DNA of 64,000 nt from Oceanimonas baumannii (lineage in GTDB: Bacteria; Pseudomonadota; Gammaproteobacteria; Enterobacterales; Aeromonadaceae), in contig NZ_NQJF01000011.1 of the NCBI RefSeq assembly GCF_002245495.1, positions 78,488 to 142,487 of the forward strand. The letters are read 5' to 3'. The translations under genes and the position numbers were made by a program. Below, piece after piece: positions 39,501 through 47,197 of the stretch. A model generated the notes under the pieces. The model had not been told where the DNA came from and made no database searches. It saw nothing but the letters and a program-made list of their open reading frames with translations. Position 1 is the first letter of the stretch, and each line of letters begins with the position of its first letter.

Positions 39501-39923
39501 TTCAGCCAGCTGATAGCGTTTCCGGCCATCACTGTCATCCTGTAAAAAATGCGCAAGCGGTGCAAAACACGGCTCGGTAACCAGCGAGGGCAACAGCCGC
39601 ATCAGCCGCCAGGTCAACGGAGCCTTGTCCAGAGGAGAGAGCCGCGGGATGGTATGACTGCCCAGCACGGCACGGTAGCTCTGCCACAAAAAGCGCGCCG
39701 GCAGATCCACCTGCACTGCAGCGGCAATACCGCCGCTTTGCCTGGCGGCCAGCGCCAGCTTAAGCCACTGCGCGATACCGTTGCTTTGCACCAGTATTAC
39801 TTCATTTTCGAGGGGGGCCAGCGGATAACGCCGCATCCAGGTCACGGCCAGTTCTCTCAGCGCTTCAAGGTGATTACCATGCACCACCATCAGGCCGGGG
39901 CTGAGCCCGTTATTGTTCTGCAT
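36507..39923 (-). CDS. recC: Exodeoxyribonuclease V, gamma subunit
   Basis: RecC is the catalytically inactive helicase-like subunit that splits DNA strands and recognises Chi. The 1,138-residue protein begins MQNNNGLSPGLMVVHGN and has the RecC-typical segment VILVQSNGIAQWLKLALA. ATG 39923 is preferred (AAGGA 6-7 bases upstream; close to E. coli length 1,122). The frame extends 34 codons further, without resemblance. Gene order is recC-recB-recD without the ptrA that lies between recC and recB in E. coli. Confidence 0.95.
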   Translation of the reverse strand: MQNNNGLSPGLMVVHGNHLEALRELAVTWMRRYPLAPLENEVILVQSNGIAQWLKLALAARQSGGIAAAVQVDLPARFLWQSYRAVLGSHTIPRLSPLDKAPLTWRLMRLLPSLVTEPCFAPLAHFLQDDSDGRKRYQLAERLADLFDQYQVYRADWLSAWADGKDVMIHGRRGEQPLHDSVLWQPALWRTLLNDVGEQELAGSRAGVHPRFVAHMRASEQRPAGLPRRVVVFGISSLPAQTLEALAAMARFTQVLLCVHNPCQHHWGDIVPDQDLLRHQYRRHARKAGQPPGLSDAQLHQHAHPLLAAWGKQGRDYINLLDSLDDPDSYRARFNAIGSRIDLFDDGNTAHLLGQLQDDMLHLRPSAESREHWPALTEAQLSIEFHIGHSPQREVEILHDQLLARFSADPTLRPRDIIVMVPDVNVYTPHIQAVFGQYERDDDRFIPFTLADQGSRGSEPLLIALEHLLRLPDSRLPVSEVLDLLDVAALRRRFGIKEADLPVLRRWIEGAGVRWGLDARRRAALGLPAELEQNTWRFGLRRMLLGYAVGTGDAWAGIEPYDEIGGLDAAMIGPLVNLLNAIDTLHDSLTEAVSAPDWALRLHELMARFFEPDNDHEQALVAGLTDALEQWQALCAGVDLTEPLPLTVVREAWLGGVDQGRLSQRFLAGAVNFCTLMPMRAIPFRRVCLLGMNDGDYPRSVTPLDFDLMAGDYRPGDRSRREDDRYLMLEALLSARDGLYISWVGRSIRDNTERPPSVLVGQLRDHLAGWQLQSGASLLEAITTEHPLQPFSRRYFTESGPLKSYAREWVQVKDGTASHNAALPPWQADGPVLLEQLQQFLRQPVATFFSRRLKVVLEQAPATGQDEEPFALDGLERYVIKRELLDAAAGADDVHDALSRAAGRLQGQGRLPLAGFGERVRAELLTDLPEQLARYHALCHLWPERLDSPLPLSVSHQGMQLEGWLGGLCQGHGRLALIELQPGDLQSGKSLRWHRLLRPFVAQVVACASGIELSLYLVGEDITLHGAPLPQERAQAVVQDWLEGFQQGMTAPLPVALKTAFSALEQSHEANVLPAARKTYEGDGYHSRGERAENGVLMRQFPDFDSLNADGTFVLFSERLYRPLLEHGPQPLPQEALS

Positions 39924-40133
39924 TGCGAGTCCTTGTTTCCCGTGCATGACCCTCATCATAATGCCGAATCCATGCGACATTAAGCATCGTCTGTGCCAAT
40001 GGCTAAAAAGCCGCCGGCAGCCCATTCATTGCCATCAGGCAATAAATGGTTACAATTCTAATCTTTTCTGCTCAGCAGAAACGTGGCTCAATTCCTTTGA
40101 CCCCATGGAACGGTAATAACAAGGATTCATTAA

Positions 40134-41918
40134 ATGACGATAAAAAAGGAACACAGCGTTCATTTAGGTGATTTTGATACGGTTCTTCCACAACCGCAGC
40201 CATCCGGCGACACTCCCCCCGACACCCGTATCGATCGCTTTACTTTCTTTTCAGTGCTGTTCATTCTGGCCGCCGTTACCCTGCCACTAGTGCTGTTTCC
40301 CGAGCAGGGCGCCAGCTGGGTTGCTCAGGCAAAAACCTGGATCACCGATACCTTTGGCGTCTTTTACCTGGCGCTGGGCCTGATCGCCGTGATCTTTGTG
40401 ATTTACATTTCGTTCTCAGATATTGGCAATATCAAGCTGGGCAAGCCCGAAGACGAACTGGAATTCAAAAACGGCTCCTGGGCGGCCATGATGTTCTGCG
40501 GCGGCATTGGTGCCAGCATTCTTTACTGGGGCATCATTGAATGGGCCTATTACTATCAGGGCCCTCCCTTTGGTCTGCAGCCCGGTACGCCCGAGGCCAT
40601 TCGCTGGGCCGCCACTTATGGTATTTTTCACTGGGGCCCGGTGGCCTGGTCAATCTATCTGATCCCGGCCATTCCTATCGCCTATTTCGCACATGTGCGC
40701 AACTCCCCCCGGCTGAAGGTCAGTCAGAGCCTGGCACCCTTGTTTGGTGAGAACTTCGCCACCAGTAACTGGGGCAAACTGGTGGACGTGTTCTTTGTGT
40801 TCGGCATGATAGGAGGCGGTGCCACTACGCTGGGCCTGGCATCGCCGATGGTGACCGAAGGATTGCACGAGCTGTTTGGCCTGCCGGTGAACGACTGGAC
40901 CCGTGTCATGGTGTTGCTGGGCACCACGGCACTGTTTGCCTGGAGTGCCTGGCGCGGCCTGAAAAGCGGTATTCAGTTTTTTTCCAATATCAATTTTTAC
41001 CTGGCCATGATCTTTCTGGCGGTGGTGCTGGTTGCCGGCCCGACCGGCTTTATTCTGAATACCGGGCTGGAAAGCATTGGCCGCTCTCTCACCCAGATGA
41101 TCACCATGATGACCTGGACCGAATCGTTTGGCCCTTTCTCCGGGTACGGTTTTAATGAAACCCGCTTTCCCAAAGACTGGACCATTTTCTACTGGGCCTG
41201 GTGGCTGGTGTTTGCCCCAACGGTAGGTCTGTTCATCGCCAAAATATCCAAAGGACGAACCATTCGCCAGATGGTGGTGGGCTCCATCTTCTTCGGCTCA
41301 CTGGGTTGTGCCGTATTTTTTGTGATCCTGGGTAACTACGGGCTTTATATGCAGCTGTCCGGCGAACTGGATATTGTCGGTATTCTTAACCAGCAAAGTC
41401 CGACCGCCGCGATTTTTGCCGTGCTCAATACCCTGCCCATGAGCTGGCTGATGATTGCTGTGTTTACCCTGCTGGCCATTATTTTCACTGCCACCACCTT
41501 TGACTCCATTTCCTTTATTCTGGCGTCGGTGGTGCAGCGGGAAGTCGACGGTGAACCGCACCGCTGGAACCGCCTGTTCTGGGCATTTACCCTCTGTTTT
41601 ATGCCGGCAGTGCTGATGTTTCTGGGCGGCTTGTCGACGCTGCAGACCGCTTCGATTTTTGCCGGGGCGCCGCTGATCGTCATTATGGCCATGATGATGA
41701 TCTCGATTATCAAAGCGGCCAAATACGATCTGCACTATCAGCCCGACTATTCCCTGAAAACCATCCATATTGAAGAATTGCCCGAATCGGCCCCCTGGGA
41801 AGAAGGCCAGACCTCGGAAGCACCGGAAGGCTCCGTACTGGCCCAGCAGGCAGAATACGAAGAAATCCGGCAGCAGCAGGACGAAGAGACGGACAAGGTG
41901 ACCCCGCTGAAAGCCTGA
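40134..41918 (+). CDS. BCCT-family quaternary amine transporter
   Basis: A 594-residue protein with 12 membrane helices and long polar N- and C-terminal tails. Family marks include the helix 3 stretch CGGIGASILYWGIIEW and the Trp-rich segment DWTIFYWAWWLVFAPTVGLF. The BCCT family moves betaine, choline, carnitine and related compounds. The helix 3 glycine stretch differs from the BetP form GMGIG, so substrate and coupling ion cannot be assigned. It stands alone and ends at a strong terminator. Confidence 0.9.
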   Translation: MTIKKEHSVHLGDFDTVLPQPQPSGDTPPDTRIDRFTFFSVLFILAAVTLPLVLFPEQGASWVAQAKTWITDTFGVFYLALGLIAVIFVIYISFSDIGNIKLGKPEDELEFKNGSWAAMMFCGGIGASILYWGIIEWAYYYQGPPFGLQPGTPEAIRWAATYGIFHWGPVAWSIYLIPAIPIAYFAHVRNSPRLKVSQSLAPLFGENFATSNWGKLVDVFFVFGMIGGGATTLGLASPMVTEGLHELFGLPVNDWTRVMVLLGTTALFAWSAWRGLKSGIQFFSNINFYLAMIFLAVVLVAGPTGFILNTGLESIGRSLTQMITMMTWTESFGPFSGYGFNETRFPKDWTIFYWAWWLVFAPTVGLFIAKISKGRTIRQMVVGSIFFGSLGCAVFFVILGNYGLYMQLSGELDIVGILNQQSPTAAIFAVLNTLPMSWLMIAVFTLLAIIFTATTFDSISFILASVVQREVDGEPHRWNRLFWAFTLCFMPAVLMFLGGLSTLQTASIFAGAPLIVIMAMMMISIIKAAKYDLHYQPDYSLKTIHIEELPESAPWEEGQTSEAPEGSVLAQQAEYEEIRQQQDEETDKVTPLKA

Positions 41919-41950
41919 TCACCGCAGCACATCTGACCTGCCCGCCACCA

Positions 41951-41992
41951 AAAAGCCTGTGCGAACATCTGTAGTACCCGCACAGGCTTTTT
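41951..41992. terminator. Terminator after the BCCT gene
   Basis: A 13-bp perfect stem (AAAAGCCTGTGCG and its complement) around a 15-base loop, with A- and T-runs at the ends, able to act in both directions between convergent genes. Confidence 0.9.
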
Positions 41993-42037
41993 TAATACTG
42001 GCATTCCCCTGCCCTCGGGCCGTTTCTGTCTGCTCCT

Positions 42038-42859
42038 TCACCCTGCGTTGTTGTTCCCGCTGCCGGACATGGCTTCTACCCGGGCAAACTCCACCCCCAT
42101 GCCGTGCAACAGGGCTTTGCCCCTGGCAGTAAGATCAGAAATAAATAAAAACTGCTGACGCGGATCCATGGGGTACGCCTTAATACGGTAACGGCTGCCC
42201 CAGGGATGATCCTCCATCACCACCACCACCGGCCGGCCCAGTTTCAGGTAGGGGCTCGACAGTGCCACATCGTGCAACACCCGCTGCACCTCATAAGCAT
42301 CGTGCTCCGGAGCCAGATAAAAGCTGGCGACACACATCAGGCTGGCACCGCCGTTGTTGGCATTGCGGATAAGGCCGTCCCACAGCTTTAAATGCGGCAC
42401 GATCACCACAGTGTCGTCAGGAGTCACCATTTCTACCGCCCGCAGGCCAATATGACGCACTTCACCATAACAGCCGTCCACTTCAATCCAGTCTCCGGGC
42501 CGGTAAGGTCGCTCATACGCTGCTACCACGCCGGCAAACAGGCTGCTGACGTAGTCTTTCAGTGCAAAGCCCAGGGCCAGCCCCACGGCTCCCAAAATGG
42601 CCACCATATTACGCAGCGACGGCTCAATCAGCAGGCTGACTATCCACCCCAGGGCAACCGCGACCACCAGGATACGCAACGTCGGGATTAACGCCAGCAC
42701 CCAATGCCGTCGTTTGCCATGCAGTCGGGCCGCCAGCAGGGGCAGCATGCGTTGTATCAGCCAGGCCAGCGCCAGTGCGACCGCCACGACCACCGCCAGT
42801 TCAATCATGAGTTCCGGCGTGATGCGGTGAAACAAATTACGGATTTTCTCGGCATCCAT
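42038..42859 (-). CDS. Small-conductance mechanosensitive channel (MscS family)
   Basis: A 273-residue MscS-type channel. Three N-terminal membrane helices end in the pore helix with the Gly/Ala pattern AILGAVGLALGFALKDYVSS. The MscS beta-domain (RPGDWIEVDGCYGEVRHIGLRA) and C-terminal cytoplasmic cage follow. It opens on membrane tension during hypo-osmotic shock. ATG 42859 has AAGGA about 8 bases upstream. It lies 13 bases downstream of an unknown gene and is probably cotranscribed with it. Confidence 0.92.
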   Translation of the reverse strand: MDAEKIRNLFHRITPELMIELAVVVAVALALAWLIQRMLPLLAARLHGKRRHWVLALIPTLRILVVAVALGWIVSLLIEPSLRNMVAILGAVGLALGFALKDYVSSLFAGVVAAYERPYRPGDWIEVDGCYGEVRHIGLRAVEMVTPDDTVVIVPHLKLWDGLIRNANNGGASLMCVASFYLAPEHDAYEVQRVLHDVALSSPYLKLGRPVVVVMEDHPWGSRYRIKAYPMDPRQQFLFISDLTARGKALLHGMGVEFARVEAMSGSGNNNAG

Positions 42860-42872
42860 GGGCATGTCCTTG

Positions 42873-43853
42873 CTAAAAGTCGTCCAGACAGTGATCCCGC
42901 CCGGCCAGAAACTCACGCACTTCACCGTAGGCCACCGGACTGATCTGCCAGCCTGCCTGATGCTGAGCAACCAATCCTGACGCCAGTAGCCTGAGCAAAC
43001 AGGCCGCCAGCTGCTCCGCTGCCAGCATGGGCAGCACCTGCTGCAACATCGGTTCACTCAGACCACGGTGCAATAACAGGGCATATAACACAAAGGCGTC
43101 GTTATCGTCGGTGCAGGCAGGAACATGGGGGAGCGACGGCGATGTGTTGTGCTGCGCTTTCCACAATGCCAGTGCCACACCGGCATTGCCTCTGGCCGTT
43201 GCCGTCAGGCGCAACAATTGCCGTTCTGTTGCCTCTATGCCCAACTCTCGCAGCAACGCTGGTGTAGCCGGTGCAAAGCAATAGACGGCGGTTAACCCGG
43301 GGTCAAAGCCCGCAGTGATAAACCGGTAAGTCCAGCTGTTACACACCACCAGACCGGGACCAAATGCCCCTTGCGCCAGCTGTATCAGCAGCCGTCGTAA
43401 AAAGGTCATGCCCCGGGCAGTGCGCAGAAAATAGCAGGTCAGATCGTCAATCAGCCAGGGGCCGTGTACCTGCTGAACCTGCCACCAGGCACTGACATCC
43501 GCCGTGAGCAACTGCGCCGTCGTGGGCGGTTCAAGCCGTGGCCATTGCCGCCACGCGGCCCAGTCTCTGGCAATATCGGCGACGGCGCTGAATGGCGGCT
43601 CCAGCAAAAAACGCACCTCCTGGCTTTCGCCCGGCCAGTCTTGCAGAAACCGGTCCAGCGCAAAGACCGCCGGCTCCCGGTTAAATCCAGCGTCGGCGGG
43701 CAAGTCTTCCGTGTTTCCCGCCTCGGGCTCTTCAGTTACCCCGAGCACCCGCTGTAGTGTATGCCAGCCGCGCTGCAGCCGGGTAGTGGCCGGTGGAGCC
43801 GGACACTGAAAGTCACTCAGCGGGATCAGCCGCCAGTGAGCATCAACAGCCAT
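42873..43853 (-). CDS. Unknown protein upstream of the MscS gene
   Basis: A 326-residue soluble protein that I do not recognise. It is Leu/Ala/Trp-rich, without signal peptide or membrane segment. The N-terminal part includes WRLIPLSDFQCP and DRFLQDWPGE; a central segment GPGLVVCNSWTYRF looks like a buried beta-strand; the C-terminal helices could be winged-helix-like (LLASGLVAQHQAGWQISPVAYGEV). ATG 43853 has AGGAG 8 bases upstream. The 13-base gap to mscS suggests a channel-related role, which is inference only. Confidence 0.65.
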   Translation of the reverse strand: MAVDAHWRLIPLSDFQCPAPPATTRLQRGWHTLQRVLGVTEEPEAGNTEDLPADAGFNREPAVFALDRFLQDWPGESQEVRFLLEPPFSAVADIARDWAAWRQWPRLEPPTTAQLLTADVSAWWQVQQVHGPWLIDDLTCYFLRTARGMTFLRRLLIQLAQGAFGPGLVVCNSWTYRFITAGFDPGLTAVYCFAPATPALLRELGIEATERQLLRLTATARGNAGVALALWKAQHNTSPSLPHVPACTDDNDAFVLYALLLHRGLSEPMLQQVLPMLAAEQLAACLLRLLASGLVAQHQAGWQISPVAYGEVREFLAGRDHCLDDF

Positions 43854-43926
43854 CGCATTTCTCCTGGTTGTATGGCACAAGGTGCGTTCATACCCGCAGT
43901 AAACAACATCAGTATAAGAACGATGT

Positions 43927-44277
43927 TCAGGCTGTTGCGGAATAATACCTTAGCCATCCCAGCAACAGGCCGGCAGCACACAGCCCCCAGACCAGCGTTG
44001 CCAGTGCCAGCGTGGCAAACAGACTGAAGCGGTAGCTGAACCAGTACACCGCCAGCAAGTAGGCTGCATAGGGTAACAAGGAATACAGCCCGAATAACGC
44101 GGTGACCCGTAAATCCGCCATGGTCCGCTCCGTTCCTACCAGATAATGAGCAATCAGCGCAAAGGTAGGGAATAAAGGCACCAGACCGGCAATAAAAAAA
44201 CTTTTACTCTTGGATAACAGCGCAATCAGCAACACCGCCAGCGCACCCAGTAACGACTTTAAAAACAGCGACAGCAC
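43927..44277 (-). CDS. glpM: GlpM family membrane protein
   Basis: A 116-residue, four-helix inner-membrane protein closely resembling GlpM: LKSLLGALAVLLIALLSKSK, then AGLVPLFPTFALIAHYLVG with TERTMADLR. GlpM has been linked to alginate production in Pseudomonas, but its biochemical role is unknown. The start is GTG at 44277 with GGAGGAG upstream, matching the family's length (about 110); a longer in-frame start adds 30 unlike residues. Confidence 0.88.
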   Translation of the reverse strand: MLSLFLKSLLGALAVLLIALLSKSKSFFIAGLVPLFPTFALIAHYLVGTERTMADLRVTALFGLYSLLPYAAYLLAVYWFSYRFSLFATLALATLVWGLCAAGLLLGWLRYYSATA

Positions 44278-44302
44278 ACCCGCTCCTCCGGTTAACCTGA
44301 CC

Positions 44303-44518
44303 TCATGTATCCGTCTGACTATCTGCCGGCTCTCCCCGGTCACACTTTTTGCAATCCAGCAATACACCCAGCATGCCGGCCCGACCTTCGGCCGTGCTCA
44401 CCCAGGGCCGGTTAATAAAAGGCGGCTGATGGCGCACATGCTGATGGTGACCACAGGCCAGCTCCGCAACCCAGTGCAGCTCATCATCCCGGTGATAACC
44501 GACAATGGCCTGGCGCAT
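44303..44518 (-). CDS. DUF3565 family protein
   Basis: A 71-residue protein with the family pattern QAIVGYHRDDELHWVAELAC, GHHQHVRHQPPF, RPWV and a C-terminal CKKC. Conserved His and Cys suggest metal binding. Function unknown. It lies 2 bases downstream of the DUF3087 gene and 25 bases upstream of glpM, so the three are likely cotranscribed. Confidence 0.85.
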   Translation of the reverse strand: MRQAIVGYHRDDELHWVAELACGHHQHVRHQPPFINRPWVSTAEGRAGMLGVLLDCKKCDRGEPADSQTDT

Positions 44519-44520
44519 AC

Positions 44521-45027
44521 TCAGAACTGCTTCAGCATGTTTTCGTCATACACACCGGCATCCAGGATGACACCATGCGTGTTGGCCAGATTATTCAGCT
44601 CGGTCTGCTTCACCGTCAGTTCATCCATGACGATGGTGTTGTCATCCAGTTGCCATAACTGGCGGGAACCGGCATAACAAAACTGCAGCACCTGCATGGC
44701 GGTTTCATTCCCCTGCTCCGCTGCTGCTTCCACTTTCCGGCGTTTGCGCGCAATTTTGTTCAGCCTTTGCTTCAATTCCCACACATACACCACTTCGGTC
44801 ATAAAAGGATGCTGACGCAACCGGCTCAGCCCCGCCCCCACCAGCAGAGCGCCAAATACCACGCCCAGCAAATTCCAGTGAAAATGGCTGCCGGCGGCAT
44901 TGGGGAAAAACGCAATCAGCAACTGGGCAATTCCCAGGCTGAGCACCGCCAGTGCCAGTGCAGAGCCAATAAACACCTTGTTAAGATGACGGCGATAACG
45001 CCCCTTATCTATCTCTTTAAGCTTCAT
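44521..45027 (-). CDS. DUF3087 family membrane protein
   Basis: A 168-residue protein with two N-terminal membrane helices (about 18-40 and 50-70) and a cytoplasmic domain. The segments HPFMTEVVYVWELKQRLNKI and FCYAGSRQLWQLDDNTI match the DUF3087 pattern. Function unknown. The ATG at 45027 is preferred over a GTG two codons earlier. Confidence 0.82.
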   Translation of the reverse strand: MKLKEIDKGRYRRHLNKVFIGSALALAVLSLGIAQLLIAFFPNAAGSHFHWNLLGVVFGALLVGAGLSRLRQHPFMTEVVYVWELKQRLNKIARKRRKVEAAAEQGNETAMQVLQFCYAGSRQLWQLDDNTIVMDELTVKQTELNNLANTHGVILDAGVYDENMLKQF

Positions 45028-45045
45028 AATCACCTGAGCAAATAA

Positions 45046-45075
45046 ACAAAAACGGCCGCATTATAAGCGCGGCCG
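45046..45075 (-). terminator. Terminator of the DoxX gene
   Basis: On the minus strand a CGGCCGC/GCGGCCG stem is followed by TTTTTG, directly past the DoxX gene and before the DUF3087 gene. Confidence 0.75.
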
Positions 45076-45095
45076 GGTGTTCTTGCTAACGCCGG

Positions 45096-45488
45096 TCAGC
45101 GCCGGCCCCGGAGCCTGTCCAGGCTCCAGCTGCCGCCACCGGCAAACACCAGATAAAAGAACACAAAACAGAACATAATGGCCAGTTCACCGCCATTGTT
45201 CAGCGGCCAGAATCCACGAGGGTGGTGCACCATAAAATAGGCAAACGCCATTTGTCCCGATAACACAAACGCCACGGGCCGGGTATACAGTCCGAGCAGC
45301 AGCAAGGCTCCGCCAGCCAGCTCCAGCACGCCGGCAGCCCCCAGCAGCGAGAACAACTCAAACTCCCCCCGGCTGGCTGCCGGAAAGCCCAGTATTTTCT
45401 GCCCGCCGTGCTGCATAAACAGAAATGCCGATATTACCCGCACCAGGCTTAATACCCGTGGCCGCCAGGCACTCAGAAAATGGTTCAT
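45096..45488 (-). CDS. DoxX family membrane protein
   Basis: A 130-residue protein with four membrane helices. The N-terminal RVISAFLFMQHGGQKILGFP and VLELAGGALLLLGLYTRPVAF are typical of the DoxX/YphA family, whose physiological role is poorly defined (linked to redox or sulfur metabolism in some species). Confidence 0.88.
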   Translation of the reverse strand: MNHFLSAWRPRVLSLVRVISAFLFMQHGGQKILGFPAASRGEFELFSLLGAAGVLELAGGALLLLGLYTRPVAFVLSGQMAFAYFMVHHPRGFWPLNNGGELAIMFCFVFFYLVFAGGGSWSLDRLRGRR

Positions 45489-45567
45489 GTTTTACCTCCT
45501 GTTCATCGGTTTTATTGTTACCGGATAGCATAAGCGACCAGACGCAGACGCAAACCAAAACCAGACG

Positions 45568-46716
45568 TTATTTCCGCAACCGCTGCCACCATTGCCGCAA
45601 CGGATAAAACGTTTGCGCCATAAAGGTGCGCGGCAACCGGACAGTAGTGCCATACTCTGCCGGCCAATGCCCGGCAGGCATGTGATAGGTACCAAACAGC
45701 CAGTCAAACACCACGGTATGGGCGGAGTAGTTGGTATCCAGCGCCGGCTGTTCCGAGCTGTGGTGCCAGTGGTGAAACTGCGGCGTAACCAGCAGGTACT
45801 TAAGCGGTCCGAAAGGCAGGCCCAGATTGCAGTGAATAAGCACCGCCTGCAGTGCCGCAAACGCCACATAAGCGTTCAGTGCCGCCTCATCCGCCCCCAG
45901 CAGATACAGCGGTATCATGACCATGGCCCGCTCTGAAAACACCTGTAAAAAATGCCCGCGTGAGCCTGCCAGCCAGTCCATATGTTCTACCGAATGATGC
46001 ACCGCATGCACCGGCCATAACCAGCGCACTTCATGGAACAGCCGGTGCTCCCAATACAGCACAAAATCAGCACAGAGAATAATCAGCACGACCTGCAGCC
46101 ACACCGGCATGGACTGCACGGCTCCTTGCACCGCCGGACTGATGGCCCAGTCGAAATGACTGGCATGGTAGTTGGCATAGATAAGAATGGCCGAGATGGC
46201 CAGATGGTTAAAACAAAAATACAGCAGATCCAGCCCCCACTCCGGGCGCAGGATCACCTGATTACGGTATTTGGGGAACAGCTTTTCCAGAGTGGTAAAA
46301 ATGGCCACCGAGCCCATAAAGGCCAGGATCAGCCAGTCAACCCCCAACGACAGCGTTTTGGGCTCCACAGGGCCCACCGGCACGCCATAGCCGCCCAGCG
46401 CAAAGGCGCACGACGTCAGGGCAATGCCCGCCAGTCCAAGCCGCCGGTAGCCATTCAGCGCAAAGGTCAGCACACCAAAAAACAGCGAAAAATACATGCC
46501 GTATTTCAGCACCTGCTGCAACTCACCGGCATCATACACCTGGCGCAGCTCGGTGGTGGTCAGCCAGGACGGATACAGATAAGCCAGTACCGCCAGCAGG
46601 CTGAGCGCCCCGAGAAACAGCGAACAATAACCACTGATCTTGCCCTCACCCAGGCGAAACGCCCGCCTGTCGTCAGACGGCACCTGCCGCTCACGGTAAA
46701 CATAAGGATCCTTCAT
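45568..46716 (-). CDS. Sterol desaturase/fatty acid hydroxylase superfamily protein
   Basis: A 382-residue integral membrane di-iron enzyme. The histidine boxes are HRLFH (in YWEHRLFHEVRWLWPVHAVHH), HAVHHS and the C-terminal HHWHHS. About six to seven membrane helices precede and flank the catalytic part. It should hydroxylate or desaturate a lipid, but the substrate is unknown. ATG 46716 is used; a GTG lies one codon upstream. No partner genes suggest hopanoid or carotenoid modification. Confidence 0.87.
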   Translation of the reverse strand: MKDPYVYRERQVPSDDRRAFRLGEGKISGYCSLFLGALSLLAVLAYLYPSWLTTTELRQVYDAGELQQVLKYGMYFSLFFGVLTFALNGYRRLGLAGIALTSCAFALGGYGVPVGPVEPKTLSLGVDWLILAFMGSVAIFTTLEKLFPKYRNQVILRPEWGLDLLYFCFNHLAISAILIYANYHASHFDWAISPAVQGAVQSMPVWLQVVLIILCADFVLYWEHRLFHEVRWLWPVHAVHHSVEHMDWLAGSRGHFLQVFSERAMVMIPLYLLGADEAALNAYVAFAALQAVLIHCNLGLPFGPLKYLLVTPQFHHWHHSSEQPALDTNYSAHTVVFDWLFGTYHMPAGHWPAEYGTTVRLPRTFMAQTFYPLRQWWQRLRK

Positions 46717-46783
46717 CACACAAACTCATCTTCAAAAGAAAAACACATGAACGCTTTAATGCTAATAACATCAATACTTTGAA

Positions 46784-47197
46784 TCATTTTTCACCCGGCA
46801 ATGCGGTAAATTCGGGCACCCTGTCCAGCTCACAGGCCCAGCCGGCACGGCTGCCGACAAACAGGCGCCCCCGGGGGCGCAGGGCGACGGCTGTATCCAG
46901 GCTGCCCGCCGGGGCCATCAGCCATCCCGCTGCGCTATCCTGCACCGGCAACGCCGAGCCGCAGCACTGGCAAAAGCCCCTGACGTGCCGGCTATCCGGC
47001 AACCGGAACACCTGCACCAGCGCTTCACCTTGCAGCCAGACCAGACTGGCCGAGCCGGAAAACAGGTTGGCACCATGGGCCGAGCCTGTGCCTTTCTGGC
47101 AGCGCCGGCAATAGCACAGGTAAAAGGCCGTAAACTCACCCCGGATCTCAAAACGCACCCCGCCACACAGGCAGGACCCGGTATGTATGCTACTCAT
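46784..47197 (-). CDS. GFA/CENP-V domain zinc protein
   Basis: A 137-residue protein of the Gfa-like fold, with zinc-binding cysteines in GSCLCGGVRFEI, CYCRRCQKGTGS and FCQCCGSALP. Gfa of Paracoccus was described as a glutathione-dependent formaldehyde-activating enzyme, but most family members have unknown substrates. ATG 47197 overlaps the upstream stop (ATGA) and has GGGAGG upstream, so it is coupled to the NIS-like gene. Confidence 0.88.
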   Translation of the reverse strand: MSSIHTGSCLCGGVRFEIRGEFTAFYLCYCRRCQKGTGSAHGANLFSGSASLVWLQGEALVQVFRLPDSRHVRGFCQCCGSALPVQDSAAGWLMAPAGSLDTAVALRPRGRLFVGSRAGWACELDRVPEFTALPGEK

